From: Bacteroidota bacterium
GTDB lineage: Bacteria; Bacteroidota; Bacteroidia; Chitinophagales; LD1
Length of the DNA: 64,000 bases
NCBI GenBank assembly: GCA_018267385.1
Contig: JAFDYN010000020.1
Span: 62,001 to 126,000, forward strand
Reading direction: 5' to 3'
In this document: piece by piece, positions 31,677 to 41,920 of the stretch
Position numbering within the stretch: the first letter of the stretch is position 1
How the letters are laid out: each line of letters begins with the position of its first letter
Translations under genes and position numbers: made by a program
The notes under the pieces: generated by a model
The model's database searches: none
What the model was told of the DNA's origin: nothing
The model's input: the letters and a program-made list of their open reading frames with translations, nothing else

Positions 31677-34600
31677 ATGAACAAAGATCAACCCCATTGT
31701 AGCCACTCATGGACCTATGGATTCCGCCTTGTCTTTTTCGCAGCCATGCTGCTGCTGGCCGGCAGGGCAGGGGCTACCTGCAGTGCAGCCTGGACCTACA
31801 CCATACATGGCGATACGCTCATCGTGCAGAGCGTAGATACGAGCAGTGCCAATCACCACTACTGGAGTTTCAACGGTACCTACAATACAGCCGACCACAC
31901 CACACTCACGCAGGTATTCCCAAACTATGGCACACAGCATATCTGTCAGTACGTCTACACCACCGGAGGCGGATGCTCAGACTCCTCCTGTGTAGATGTC
32001 ACCATCCCGCAGCCCACTACCTGTCATATCAATACCGCCTGGACCTACACCACGCATGGCGACACAGTATATGTGACCGCCGCAGATACCAGTACGGTCA
32101 ATCATCACTGGTGGACCTTTGACGGCCATGCTACCACCACCAATTCACTCACTGCTACTTATGTCTTTGCACAGCCGGGCACCTATCGTGTCTGCCTCCA
32201 TGCCTATACACCGGGTACCAACTGCGTAGACTCGCTCTGCCAGTATGTGACCATCCAAAACTCTTCCACCTGCACCCTCACAGCAGGCTGGCAATATTAC
32301 CTGCACGGTGATACCGCCTATTTCTTTGCGGGTGCTACCAATACCGCGGCCCACTACTTCTGGAATTTTGGTGATGGCAGCCCTATCGGCACCGGCCCTA
32401 CACTCACGCATGTCTATGCCAACTCCGGCCTCTATCACGTCTGCCTTTATGACTATATCCCCAATACAGCCTGTGCAGATTCTTTCTGTCAGAATGTGAG
32501 CGTGACCACCCAGCAGTGCCATGTGAGTGCGGCCTTTACGTACACCGTGCATGGTGATACCATTTTCCTCCACAGCACCGATACCCTCAGTGCCAACTAT
32601 CACTACTGGACCATCAATGGCACAGTCAATACCGTCAATCATATCTCATGGTATCAGGTATTTCCCAATTTTGGTACGCAGCGCATCTGCCTGCATATAT
32701 ATACGCCGGGCACCGTTTGTGTAGACTCCTCATGCACCTCTGTCACGCTCACTGCGCCATGCCACTACTCCGCGGCATGGACCTATAGTGCTTTGGGTGG
32801 AGATTCTATCCGCTTTCACGCAGCAGACACATCTTCTGCGGCACATAGGTATTGGTCCTTTGGCGATGGCGCTACGGCCAGCACGATAGATCCAGTGCAT
32901 GTATATGCCGCTCCCGGCACCTATCACGTTTGTCTTTATGCCTACATACCGGGCACTGGTTGCGTTGATTCTTTCTGCAATACCATCATCGTAGCCGGCT
33001 GCAATGTGCATGCGAACTGGCAGTACTATATGCGTGGTGATACGGGGCACTTCTATGCCGCTACCAATAGCAATGCCACAAATTTCTATTGGAGCTACGG
33101 AGACGGCACTACCGGCTCGGGCGCTACGCCGCAGCATGTATACGCTCATGCCGGCACCTATCACGTCTGCCTGTATGCTTATACCAGTACTAATTGCCGC
33201 GACTCATTCTGCAATACGATCACTGTAGGAGCGGGCTGCCATGTGAGCGCAGCATGGACCTATACCGTGCATGGAGATACCGTCTTCCTGCATAGCAGCG
33301 ACACCCTGTCGGGCAACAACCACTACTGGACATTTGGCACACCAAACTATGTGTCCGGTACCTCTGTCACTCACGTATTCACCGGTCCCGGCACCTACCA
33401 CATTTGCCTGCATGTCTACACACCGGGCACCACCTGCTCAGACTCTTCGTGCAATACGATCACTATAGCCAATACCTGCTCCCTGCACCCGGCCTGGCAG
33501 TACTACACCGTGCATGACTCGGTCCACTTTTACAATTTCAGCAATGACTCGACTGTTCACCTCGACTGGCGCTTTGGTGACGGCCAGTATGGCTTTGGTA
33601 CTAATCCATGGCATGGCTATGCAGCGCTGGGCACCTATCAGGTTTGCTGCTTCGTGTATACCAATGGCTGCGTAGATTCTTTCTGCAATCAGATCACGGT
33701 AGGCTCCGGCTGCCATGTGAGCGCGGCATGGACCTATACCATCCACGGTGATACTGTATTTCTGCACAGCACAGATACACTCAGTGCCAATCATCACTAT
33801 TGGAGTATAAACGGTGTCTATAATACAGCTAACCACACCGCGCTCACACAGGTATTCCCAAACTTTGGTACGCAGCACATCTGCCTCTATGTCTACACGC
33901 CGGGCACTACCTGCTCTGACTCCTCCTGCAATAATATCACGCTGCACAATACTAACTGTGTGGCCAATGCGGCCTGGACCTCAGTGATCTCAGGTACGAG
34001 CGTCGCTTTCCATGCCACAGATACTTTCTCAGCAGTGTCTATGGATTGGAATCTCGGAGACGGCACCTGGGCCTTCGACCAAAACCCTACGCACACCTAC
34101 ACGCAGCCCGGCACTTATCATGTGTGCTGCTACGCCTATACCAGCAATACCTGCGTAGACTCCTTTTGCAATACCATAGTAGTGGGCACAGGCTGCCATG
34201 TCAGCGCCTTGTGGACCTACACCATACACGGCGATACGGTCTACCTCACAGCAGCAGATACCACCTCTGCCAATCATCACTACTGGATCTTTGGCAGCAA
34301 TACGTCTACTGTAGTCAGCGGTGTTACAGCGACCCATGTGTACACCGGTCCGGGTACTTATCATATCTGTCTCTATGTGTACACACCGGGCACCAACTGC
34401 TCAGACTCTTCCTGCAACAATGTGACCATCACCAATCCATGCAATGTGCACGCCGCATGGCAGTCATATACAGTGGGCGATACCGCACATTTCTTTGCCG
34501 GCACTGCGAGTGGTGTGAACTACTACTGGAGCTTCGGCGACGGTACTACTGGCTCAGGTGCTAATCCTTTGCACACCTACGCCAATGCAGGCACCTACCA

Positions 34601-35660
34601 TGTCTGCCTGTATGCCTATAGCAATACGAATTGCCGCGACTCCTTCTGCAATACTATCACAATCTCCGGCGGCTGCCACATCACATCAGCGTGGACCTAT
34701 GCTGCCTATGGTGATTCAGTCCATTTCACAGGTCTCGATAGCAATACGCTCGCACACCGCTACTGGGCCTTTGGCGATGGTACGAGCGGCTCGGGTCATG
34801 ATGTCTCACATGTCTATCACGCACCGGGTGTCTACACCGTGTGCAGCTACATCTACATACCCGGCTCCGCCTGCATGGACTCTATGTGCAATACCGTGGT
34901 CGTGACGGGCAACTGTGCCGTAGCGGCCGCGATGAACTATATCAATGTAGCGCATGATACAGTGGCGTTTTACTCTCTCTTCCAGGATAGTGCTGCCAAC
35001 TATGTCTGGATCTACGGAGATGGTACCACTGGCAGCGGATCGTATTCCGTGCACGGCTATCCTGTGCCGGGTACATACCACATCTGCCTGCGTGTCTTCA
35101 TACCGGGCACTCCATGTGCTGACTCCGTCTGCCTCGATGTCAATATCGGTACCAACTGTGCCGTGACCGCAGCCTGGGCCTCCATACCGCGTGGCAATGA
35201 CTCGCTGCAGTTCTACGCAGCAGATCCTGATACTGCGGCAGTACACACCTGGAGTTTTGGCGATGGTGGTACTGCTACCGGTAGCTACGCTGCACACACC
35301 TATACAGCGGCGGGCACCTACCATGTGTGCCTCTACGTAGCTGTGCCGGGTACTACCTGTGCGGATTCGCTGTGCCGTGATATCACCAGCGCACTAGGCA
35401 TTGAGAGTGCGGGCAGTGCAGCAGCTACCATCAGCCTCCGGCCAAACCCTATGAGCCAGTATGCTATACTCAGCATAGACGGTCCGGCTGCTACCTATGA
35501 GGTACGCATCTATGACATGATAGGCCAGCAGCTCCGCAGCGTGATCTGTGTCAATAATACTATCATGATAGACCGTGGTGCACTCAGTGCGGGCATCTAC
35601 ACCTACGCCGTTCTGGCCAATGGCCGTATGATAGGCCAGGGCAAGCTCAGCGTAGAGTAA
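31677..35660 (+). CDS. Giant PKD-repeat protein with T9SS sorting domain
   Basis: A 1,327-residue protein. A signal peptide (VFFAAMLLLAGRAGATCSA) is followed by 15 repeats of about 85 residues. Each opens with a Cys and an AWTYT.HGDT-like strand, carries a Y/HYWSFGDG-like PKD loop, and closes with GTYHVCLY...TxCxDSxC. Four Cys recur in nearly every repeat, so two disulfides per module are likely. The last 80 residues (LRPNPMSQYAILSIDG ... GIYTYAVLANGRMIGQG) form the type IX secretion domain. It is probably a long stalk-like surface or released adhesin. The repeats are very similar at DNA level, so recombination and length change are likely. Confidence 0.92.
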   Translation: MNKDQPHCSHSWTYGFRLVFFAAMLLLAGRAGATCSAAWTYTIHGDTLIVQSVDTSSANHHYWSFNGTYNTADHTTLTQVFPNYGTQHICQYVYTTGGGCSDSSCVDVTIPQPTTCHINTAWTYTTHGDTVYVTAADTSTVNHHWWTFDGHATTTNSLTATYVFAQPGTYRVCLHAYTPGTNCVDSLCQYVTIQNSSTCTLTAGWQYYLHGDTAYFFAGATNTAAHYFWNFGDGSPIGTGPTLTHVYANSGLYHVCLYDYIPNTACADSFCQNVSVTTQQCHVSAAFTYTVHGDTIFLHSTDTLSANYHYWTINGTVNTVNHISWYQVFPNFGTQRICLHIYTPGTVCVDSSCTSVTLTAPCHYSAAWTYSALGGDSIRFHAADTSSAAHRYWSFGDGATASTIDPVHVYAAPGTYHVCLYAYIPGTGCVDSFCNTIIVAGCNVHANWQYYMRGDTGHFYAATNSNATNFYWSYGDGTTGSGATPQHVYAHAGTYHVCLYAYTSTNCRDSFCNTITVGAGCHVSAAWTYTVHGDTVFLHSSDTLSGNNHYWTFGTPNYVSGTSVTHVFTGPGTYHICLHVYTPGTTCSDSSCNTITIANTCSLHPAWQYYTVHDSVHFYNFSNDSTVHLDWRFGDGQYGFGTNPWHGYAALGTYQVCCFVYTNGCVDSFCNQITVGSGCHVSAAWTYTIHGDTVFLHSTDTLSANHHYWSINGVYNTANHTALTQVFPNFGTQHICLYVYTPGTTCSDSSCNNITLHNTNCVANAAWTSVISGTSVAFHATDTFSAVSMDWNLGDGTWAFDQNPTHTYTQPGTYHVCCYAYTSNTCVDSFCNTIVVGTGCHVSALWTYTIHGDTVYLTAADTTSANHHYWIFGSNTSTVVSGVTATHVYTGPGTYHICLYVYTPGTNCSDSSCNNVTITNPCNVHAAWQSYTVGDTAHFFAGTASGVNYYWSFGDGTTGSGANPLHTYANAGTYHVCLYAYSNTNCRDSFCNTITISGGCHITSAWTYAAYGDSVHFTGLDSNTLAHRYWAFGDGTSGSGHDVSHVYHAPGVYTVCSYIYIPGSACMDSMCNTVVVTGNCAVAAAMNYINVAHDTVAFYSLFQDSAANYVWIYGDGTTGSGSYSVHGYPVPGTYHICLRVFIPGTPCADSVCLDVNIGTNCAVTAAWASIPRGNDSLQFYAADPDTAAVHTWSFGDGGTATGSYAAHTYTAAGTYHVCLYVAVPGTTCADSLCRDITSALGIESAGSAAATISLRPNPMSQYAILSIDGPAATYEVRIYDMIGQQLRSVICVNNTIMIDRGALSAGIYTYAVLANGRMIGQGKLSVE

Positions 35661-35966
35661 CGATACACTAAAACCCGATCCATAGAGAGGTAGCCGCAAG
35701 AGCTGCCTCTTTTTTATTTGTCTGTCAATTTCAAAATCCTGTAAATCTGCTTCAGACATTGCATTTAAAGCCTCCCTTTAGGTCGCAGATCCCGATGCAG
35801 TCGGGAGAGATTTAGAGGGCTGTATTTGCATTCATTCTGCCAATTCTAAAATCCTGTAAATTCTGATTCAGAAATTGTATTCTGAGGCCTTGCATGACTC
35901 ACGTTTCTGCCTCTCTATATTTTCTCTATCTTACATCATAAACCCTTATACACCCAGATCCTTTTT
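35661..35966. repeat. Spacer with dispersed CCC/GGG repeat units
   Basis: A unit at 35723-35827 (TCAATTTCAAAATCCTGTAA start, TTTAGAGGGCTGTATTT end) is followed by a partial second unit at about 35840-35881. Related copies fill 38250-38830. No gene is seen. Confidence 0.65.
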
Positions 35967-38030
35967 ATGAAAAGAATATTACTCCCCGCAGTGGCAGCTA
36001 TGATGTCTCTCATGGCTTTTGCACAGACACCGCAGCAGATCAATTATCAGACGATAGTGCGTGATGCTACAGGTGCGCCGCTGGCCAATACACCGGTCAA
36101 GCTCCTCTTTGTGATACATGACAGTACGGCTGCCGGTCCTACCGTATATCAGGAGGTCACGCCGCAGTTATCTACTAATGGCTTTGGCCTGGTGAGTACA
36201 GCGATCGGCGCCAATGCCAATCTCGCAGTTGTGCCATGGGCATACGGCACCAAGTGGCTGGAGGTACGCACCGAGATCAATGGTGCACCGGCCTTCACCA
36301 GCATGGGTACCATGCAGCTCAGCGCAGTACCTTATGCACTCTTTGCAGGTAGTGCCCCCGCGGGTCCTACGGGGCCGCAGGGTATCGCCGGCGCTATGGG
36401 TAGCACAGGCCCTACAGGTGCTACGGGGCCATCGGGTCCGGCTGGAGTGGCAGGAGCCACAGGTAGTACCGGCGCTGTGGGTGCGCCTGGTGCCACTGGG
36501 CCTGCGGGTATTGCCGGAGCCACAGGGAGCGCTGGTGCACAGGGGCCTGCGGGGCCATCAGGTCCCGCAGGTGCTGTAGGTGCTACAGGGCCTACTGGTG
36601 CTGGTGGCGGCGCTACAGGTCCTACAGGGGCCACCGGGAGTGTGGGTGCTACCGGCGCTATAGGTGTCACAGGCCCTACCGGCCCTACGGGTGCGGTGGG
36701 AGCACAGGGGCCTGCGGGCACTACTGGTGCTACCGGCTCAGCCGGTGCTACTGGGCTCACCGGTCCTACAGGCCTCACGGGGGCTGCTGGTCCTACGGGC
36801 CTGCAGGGTGCTACCGGCGGTACGGGTGCTACAGGTTTCCTCGGCAGTGGCAATGCAGCAGGCAATACGCCCTACTGGAATGGCTCCGCGTGGGTGCTCA
36901 ACTCCAGCAATATCTATAACAATGGCGGCTCCGTAGGCATCGGCACTGCCAATCCTGCCGGCATATTGGACGTGGAGGGAGGCACCGCTACCGCCAACGG
37001 TGGCAATGCCATCATACTCAATGCGCAAAACGCCAGCCCCGGCAATAATCCGGGCGGCAATATCATACTCACACCGGGTGCCGGCACAGGGACAGGCAGT
37101 GTGGGCGCAGTCCGCATCCCGACCCTGGCAGGTACCGGGTACAGGCCTGTGTACGTAGACTCCATAGGAGACCTGGTCACCATCAGCGGAGCTGGCAGCA
37201 ATAAGATTGCCTTCTCCTACACGGGCGGCGCGCAGACATGGAATGTGCCCGCAGGTGTCAGCCTGGTGTATGTCAAGCTCTGGGGTGCCGGTGGCGGCTC
37301 TGCCTACTCTACGGGCGATGGTCCGGGCGGCGGCGGCGGCTTCGTATCAGGATATCTGCCTGTCACGCCGGGTAGCACTCTTACGCTCATAGTAGGGCAG
37401 GGGGGCTACGCAGGAGGCACCGGTGGTGGCGCTGCCTATGGCGGCGGCGGTACGGGCACTACATCCAATAGCGGCGGAGGCGGAGGCCGTACTGCTATAC
37501 AGCTCATACCGGGCACTGACCTCGTCACGGCAGGAGCCGGCGGCGGCGGGGCCAAGAGCTACTGGCGCATGGGTGGCGGTGGCGGTGGTGGCCTGATAGG
37601 CGCCGCAGCAGCCAATGGCACGTATCAGAATGCAGGCTTCGGCGGCACGCAGACAGGTGGGGGCCTGCCTACCAATGGCGGCTGTGCAGGCGCAGGGACA
37701 CTGTATACCGGCGGCAATGGCTGTGCCTCGTCATATGCGGGCGGTGGTGGCAGCGGGTACTACGGTGGTGCCGGCGGCGGCAATGGTAGTGGCAACGATG
37801 GCCCCGGCGGTGGAGGTTCATCTTATATTTCGGGCCTCGTACAGCACATGCCTATCAGGAATGAACAAGGCCAGACCAACTCGCAGAATGCCTTCAGCCC
37901 TCCGGCACAGCTCCCTGGTGGCACCGATGGCCCCGACTACGTAGCAGGCGTGGGTGTGGGCGGCGCTACAGTCACCAGCGGCAGCGTAGGCAATAACGGC
38001 GGCAACGGCCGTATCGTCATCTACTGGTAG
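35967..38030 (+). CDS. Collagen-like and glycine-rich secreted protein
   Basis: A 687-residue protein. After a signal peptide ([20 protein letters not shown]), residues about 20-130 form a globular head ([20 protein letters not shown]...). Residues about 131-295 are near-continuous Gly-X-Y triplets rich in GPTGATG, with one break at TGAGGGATG. After a linker, residues about 400-687 form a glycine-rich domain ([18 protein letters not shown]) ending [10 protein letters not shown]. Bacterial collagen-like stalks may form triple helices and build surface fibres or appendages. No T9SS domain is seen at the C-terminus. Confidence 0.85.
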   Translation: MKRILLPAVAAMMSLMAFAQTPQQINYQTIVRDATGAPLANTPVKLLFVIHDSTAAGPTVYQEVTPQLSTNGFGLVSTAIGANANLAVVPWAYGTKWLEVRTEINGAPAFTSMGTMQLSAVPYALFAGSAPAGPTGPQGIAGAMGSTGPTGATGPSGPAGVAGATGSTGAVGAPGATGPAGIAGATGSAGAQGPAGPSGPAGAVGATGPTGAGGGATGPTGATGSVGATGAIGVTGPTGPTGAVGAQGPAGTTGATGSAGATGLTGPTGLTGAAGPTGLQGATGGTGATGFLGSGNAAGNTPYWNGSAWVLNSSNIYNNGGSVGIGTANPAGILDVEGGTATANGGNAIILNAQNASPGNNPGGNIILTPGAGTGTGSVGAVRIPTLAGTGYRPVYVDSIGDLVTISGAGSNKIAFSYTGGAQTWNVPAGVSLVYVKLWGAGGGSAYSTGDGPGGGGGFVSGYLPVTPGSTLTLIVGQGGYAGGTGGGAAYGGGGTGTTSNSGGGGGRTAIQLIPGTDLVTAGAGGGGAKSYWRMGGGGGGGLIGAAAANGTYQNAGFGGTQTGGGLPTNGGCAGAGTLYTGGNGCASSYAGGGGSGYYGGAGGGNGSGNDGPGGGGSSYISGLVQHMPIRNEQGQTNSQNAFSPPAQLPGGTDGPDYVAGVGVGGATVTSGSVGNNGGNGRIVIYW

Positions 38031-38855
38031 ATATCAGACAGGCATCGCGCTCAATTCATTGACCACAGATTGCAGTCTCTGGTCTTCCTTGTCATACAGT
38101 ATCATCAGCCCCTTATCTGATGTGAATAATTCTCATCACTCAAAAGCCCTTTGTCAATAACTTCCCTGCAAAAAGTCGCTCATTTTGCAGACCTTTGCAC
38201 CATCACCACGCAGCCATTCATCCGCTGCCAGACCTATGAATATCTTCGTGGTTCCTTTGCATTAAAGCCTCCCTTTAGGGGGGTGAGGGGCGGCACACTG
38301 CCCCTTATATTTCTATGTCTCTACTTGTTCTACACCTGCCTGACGGCAGGCCTATCTGCGGTAAAAATGTATTACTATGTGATCTATGCGTTCTATGTGG
38401 CTCAAAATGTATTCCTGTATTCATTCTATCAATTTTAAAATCCTGCAAATTCTGATTCAGAAATTGTATTTGTATTAAAGTCCCTCTCCTTGGGAAAGGG
38501 TCCCGAAGCTTCGGGATGGAGAGGTCCTAAATCCTGCAAATCCTGATTCAGACAATGTATTTGTATTAAAGTCCCTCTCCTTTGGAGAGGGATTTAGGGA
38601 GAGGTCGTATTCGTATTCAAGTTCCTCCCCTTGGGAGAGGGTCCCGAAGCTTCGGGATGGAGAGGTCCTAAATCCTGAAAATTCCGATTCAGAGAATGCA
38701 ACTGTATTAAAGTCTCCCTTAAGGGAGATTTAGAGGGTTGTATCCATTCTGTCAATTCTCAAATCCTGCAAATTCTGATTCAGAATTGAATTTGCATTTA
38801 AGTCCCCTTTGGGGATTTAGGGGCTGTATTCTTTCACTCTAAATAAAAATCACCT
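38031..38855. repeat. Gene-free spacer filled with a repeat array
   Basis: From about 38258 a CCTCCCTTTAGGGGGGTGAG unit appears. From 38428 to 38830 about five tandem-like units occur: each has AATCCTGCAAATTCTGATTC, then GTATTAAAGTCCC and a fold-back of C and G runs, some with the palindrome CCCGAAGCTTCGGG. The 95-codon frame here is partly repeat-encoded and is not called a gene. Confidence 0.75.
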
Positions 38856-39479
38856 ATGTCCGCACCAGCCGGCAACACCAACGCGTCCCGATGGACCCGC
38901 GAGAAAACCATTGCTACCCTCCACCAGATCGAGCAGCTCGCCCTCGACGAATTCTCCATCACCAACACACTCACCGAAGCCCTCTTCAAAATCCGATGCT
39001 ACAAACAGCTCTGGAGCTACTGGAAGAAGAAATGGGAAATGGACGAAGAGGTCATGGACCAGATCTACTTCGTCGAGCAGATCTTCACCCACAAACTCGA
39101 AGAAGGCGCCCTTTTCAAACGGATGAACGCCTCCACCTGTCATTTCATCCTGAGGCATAACTATGGCTACAATACCAAAGGCGAAAACGAGCTGCCCAGC
39201 CATCTGAGGCATGAGTTCCCGGAGGAAAAAGCAGTAGCTCAAAAAGCCTCCTCCGGTTCAAAATCAAAAAAGAATAATGGCGAAGAGCCTTATACTCAGG
39301 AGGAACTGGCCTATATCAATGATCCGGCCTACAAGGATTTCAGCGACAGGGAGACCGATGATGAGCAGATGAAGTGGTTTCGCGCCGATGCCCGCAAGTA
39401 TCCGGACCTCTATACTGCCAAGACACCCGTCCGCGGCAACTATATCAAGATAGCAGAGGACCTTTATTCACCTATTTAG
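38856..39479 (+). CDS. Phage terminase small-subunit-like protein
   Basis: A 207-residue protein. The N-terminal part (GNTNASRWTREKTIATLHQIEQLAL ... YKQLWSYWKKKWEMDEEVMDQIYFVEQIF) resembles small terminase or DNA-packaging proteins that open with a helix-turn-helix. HFILRHNYGYNTKGENE is like the middle of those proteins. No large terminase, portal or capsid genes follow, so it is either a lone phage remnant or a co-opted DNA-binding protein. It lies directly after the repeat array. Confidence 0.6.
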   Translation: MSAPAGNTNASRWTREKTIATLHQIEQLALDEFSITNTLTEALFKIRCYKQLWSYWKKKWEMDEEVMDQIYFVEQIFTHKLEEGALFKRMNASTCHFILRHNYGYNTKGENELPSHLRHEFPEEKAVAQKASSGSKSKKNNGEEPYTQEELAYINDPAYKDFSDRETDDEQMKWFRADARKYPDLYTAKTPVRGNYIKIAEDLYSPI

Positions 39480-39506
39480 TAGTATACGGCAGGCAACATC
39501 GACATG

Positions 39507-39704
39507 CTACAGCGTACAGTCTTTGGTGCTGTCAGATTTCAGCAGGCAATCATTGGCCGCTTCGGCCTCGCTGCCTGCACTGATCGTGTAGAATGAAGTG
39601 CTATTGTTGGTCGTATTGGTACAGCCGCAGTGATAGTCCTTGCGGCAGGCAGTGCCCAGCAGGGCTATAGATACGATAGAGAGGATCAGTATGATGTGTT
39701 TCAT
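39507..39704 (-). CDS. Small lipoprotein, 65 residues
   Basis: The signal MKHIILILSIVSIALLGTAC ends in a lipobox (LGTAC). The mature part is short and Cys-rich (KDYHCGCTN, ANDCLLKSD). It is probably anchored in the envelope. The role is unknown. It converges on the terminase-like gene. Confidence 0.65.
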   Translation of the reverse strand: MKHIILILSIVSIALLGTACRKDYHCGCTNTTNNSTSFYTISAGSEAEAANDCLLKSDSTKDCTL

Positions 39705-39806
39705 GGCAGGTATACTATGGTAGCTTCACTGCAAGATAGTAAAAGCATATGTATGCACCATCCCCGTGGATGAGCATATTTTTATGATATACTTATCTTT
39801 ACGGTA

Positions 39807-41066
39807 ATGAAGCATTACTACCTTATCATGATGACCCTGCTCTGCAGCCTCACCGGCACTGCACAGCAGCGCTACAGGGTTCTTTTCATAGGCAATAGCT
39901 ATACCTATGTCAATGACCTGCCGCATACCATAGCACAGTTTGCCGGTGCTATGGGAGATACGCTGGACTATGACAGTAGTACCCCCGGTGGCTACACCCT
40001 GCAGCAGCACAGTACTGACGCCACTACACTTGCCAAGATCGCTCAGGGAGGCTGGGACTTTGTGGTGCTGCAGGAGCAGAGCCAGCTGCCATCTTTTCCT
40101 CCCTCGCAGGTGCAGCAGCAGGTATATCCCTATGCGCATATCCTCGATAGCCTCATACATGCTGCCGACTCATGTACAGAGACCGTATTCTACATGACCT
40201 GGGGCAAGAAGAACGGAGACACTGCCAACTGCGCCAGCTATCCGCCCATCTGTACCTATCAGGGCTGTCAGGATCGCCTGTCTGCCTCGTATATCGAGAT
40301 GGGCCAGCTGAATAGCGCTACCGTGGCGCCCGCAGGCGAGGCATGGCGCAGGGTCATCGGGCAAAACCAGGCCTTTGACCTCTATCAGTCTGACCAGAGC
40401 CACCCTAGCATCTATGGCACCTACCTGACCGCAGCCGTCTTTTATGAGATACTCTTCAGAAAGTATGTCATTATAGATAGCTTTGTCACGCCTGGTATTT
40501 CGTCTACAGATGCCATAGACCTGCGCCAGGCAGCACACGCCGTGGTAGCAGACAGCCTGGCCAAATGGCTAGGGTCCGGGCATATACCTGTAGCCTCTTT
40601 CACAGCGCAGGCCACTACACAGGGTGTTGGCACCTTTACCAGCAGCAGTATCAATGGAGACTCTTTCATATGGGATTTCGGCGATGGTATGAGCGGCACA
40701 GGTGCCACTACTACGCACACCTACACGCACTCCGGCATCTATACCGTGACCCTCACCGTCACAGACCACTGCCTCAGTACTCAGTACATCAGTGATCTCG
40801 GCGTGGTAGTAGATCCGGCGGGCGTGGTGCAGGGCTGGGCTACCGACCTCCGCATCTATCCCAATCCGGCCAATACGCTGCTCTATATAGACGCCACCCA
40901 GGGGCTGAAAGGAGAGGGCATCACCCTCATCAATGCGCTCGGAGCCATAGTACGGCGCGCAGAGGTGACCGGAGCTACTACGGCTATAGCCGTGGCTGAT
41001 CTGCCCGCTGGCGACTATCTGGTACAGATAGGTGGTACGGTACGGGTGGTGGCCATCAGGCATTGA
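39807..41066 (+). CDS. Secreted SGNH/GDSL hydrolase with PKD and T9SS domains
   Basis: A 419-residue protein. A signal peptide (MKHYYLIMMTLLCSLTGTAQ) is followed by the SGNH hydrolase block I LFIGNSYTYVNDLP with the catalytic Ser. The C-terminal Asp/His pair is in SDQSHPSIYGTYLTA. A PKD domain (about 255-335) contains IWDFGDGMSGTG. The T9SS domain (LRIYPNPANTLLYID ... GDYLVQIGG) ends the protein. It would act outside the cell as an esterase or deacetylase, perhaps on polysaccharide acetyl groups. The substrate is not shown. Confidence 0.87.
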   Translation: MKHYYLIMMTLLCSLTGTAQQRYRVLFIGNSYTYVNDLPHTIAQFAGAMGDTLDYDSSTPGGYTLQQHSTDATTLAKIAQGGWDFVVLQEQSQLPSFPPSQVQQQVYPYAHILDSLIHAADSCTETVFYMTWGKKNGDTANCASYPPICTYQGCQDRLSASYIEMGQLNSATVAPAGEAWRRVIGQNQAFDLYQSDQSHPSIYGTYLTAAVFYEILFRKYVIIDSFVTPGISSTDAIDLRQAAHAVVADSLAKWLGSGHIPVASFTAQATTQGVGTFTSSSINGDSFIWDFGDGMSGTGATTTHTYTHSGIYTVTLTVTDHCLSTQYISDLGVVVDPAGVVQGWATDLRIYPNPANTLLYIDATQGLKGEGITLINALGAIVRRAEVTGATTAIAVADLPAGDYLVQIGGTVRVVAIRH

Positions 41067-41171
41067 TAGCTGCCGCAGGGAGCAGATCGGTCTGCACTAT
41101 TTATTCACCATTCTGCCATCGTTATTCACGGCAGTGTTTCATTATTCATTGATTCGGATATATTAGCGGCA

Positions 41172-41798
41172 GTGGAGTATAGGTTTATCACTATAGAAGG
41201 GTGCATCGGCGCGGGCAAAACGACCCTCGTGCAGAAGCTGGCCGCCGACTACAACGGGCGGGCCATACTGGAGCAGTTTGAGGACAACCCCTTCCTGCCG
41301 CTCTTCTATGCTGATCCGCAGCGCCACGCCTTTCCCGTAGAGTTGTACTTTATGGCAGAGCGCTTCCAGCAGCTCAAGGCGCTGCATAGCGAGCCGGACA
41401 TCTTCAAATCGTTTACCGTCTCAGACTTCCTCTTTCAGAAGTCGCTCATCTTTGCTATGAATAACCTGCAGGATGCAGAGGCACGGCTCTACCGCATGCT
41501 CTTTGACATCATCTACCCCAATCTGCCAAAGCCGGACCTGATCCTCTATCTCTATGCACCCGTAGATAAGCTGATGGCAAATATCCGCAAGCGCGGCCGC
41601 GACTATGAGCAGCAGATACAGCCGGCATACCTCCAGAATATACAGCAGGCATATCTCGATCATTTCAAGATGCTGACCAATACCCGTATCGTACTGCTCG
41701 ATACCAGCCGGCTGGACTTTGCCGAGCGGCGCGAGGACTATCTGGAGGTCGTATCGGTGCTCAATGCAAAGCACCAGACCGGTATCACCTATCTCTGA
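41172..41798 (+). CDS. Deoxynucleoside kinase (dNK family)
   Basis: A 208-residue protein starting with GTG (no ATG nearby). The P-loop is EGCIGAGKTT. The substrate and catalytic parts are AILEQFEDNPFLP (with Glu in the ERS-like position), FMAERFQQLK and LYLYAPVDKLMANIRKRGRDYEQQI, the lid with Arg residues. This is the deoxyadenosine/deoxyguanosine kinase type that salvages deoxynucleosides with ATP. Position and sequence suggest a housekeeping enzyme separate from the kinase cluster near 15 kb. Confidence 0.88.
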   Translation: MEYRFITIEGCIGAGKTTLVQKLAADYNGRAILEQFEDNPFLPLFYADPQRHAFPVELYFMAERFQQLKALHSEPDIFKSFTVSDFLFQKSLIFAMNNLQDAEARLYRMLFDIIYPNLPKPDLILYLYAPVDKLMANIRKRGRDYEQQIQPAYLQNIQQAYLDHFKMLTNTRIVLLDTSRLDFAERREDYLEVVSVLNAKHQTGITYL

Positions 41799-41886
41799 TG
41801 GATGCAGGCAGATATTGCGGTACGCTTATTATCAACTTGTTAACGTATGTCGTTGACTTAAAAAGTACGGCATATCATTTAATTTC

Positions 41887-41894
41887 TACATTTG
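41887..41894 (+). promoter_or_regulatory. Promoter -7 box of the epimerase/TDH gene
   Basis: TACATTTG fits TAnnTTTG and lies 26 bp before the ATG at 41921. No convincing -33 is found at the usual distance. Confidence 0.45.
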
Positions 41895-41920
41895 GTCCGG
41901 CAATAGCCGGGAGATAAGAT

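Noticed and set aside
31677-35660. Regular repeats that could suggest a CRISPR array
   Set aside because: The repeats are about 255 bp and in frame, and encode PKD modules; there are no short repeats with unique spacers.
36332-36865. 177-codon Pro/Val-rich frame on the minus strand
   Set aside because: It is the reverse of the Gly-X-Y repeat; low-complexity PVAPVGPV text is expected there and is not a gene.
38151-38438. 95-codon open frame on the plus strand
   Set aside because: Part of it is encoded by the dispersed C/G repeat, and it has no domain or convincing start.
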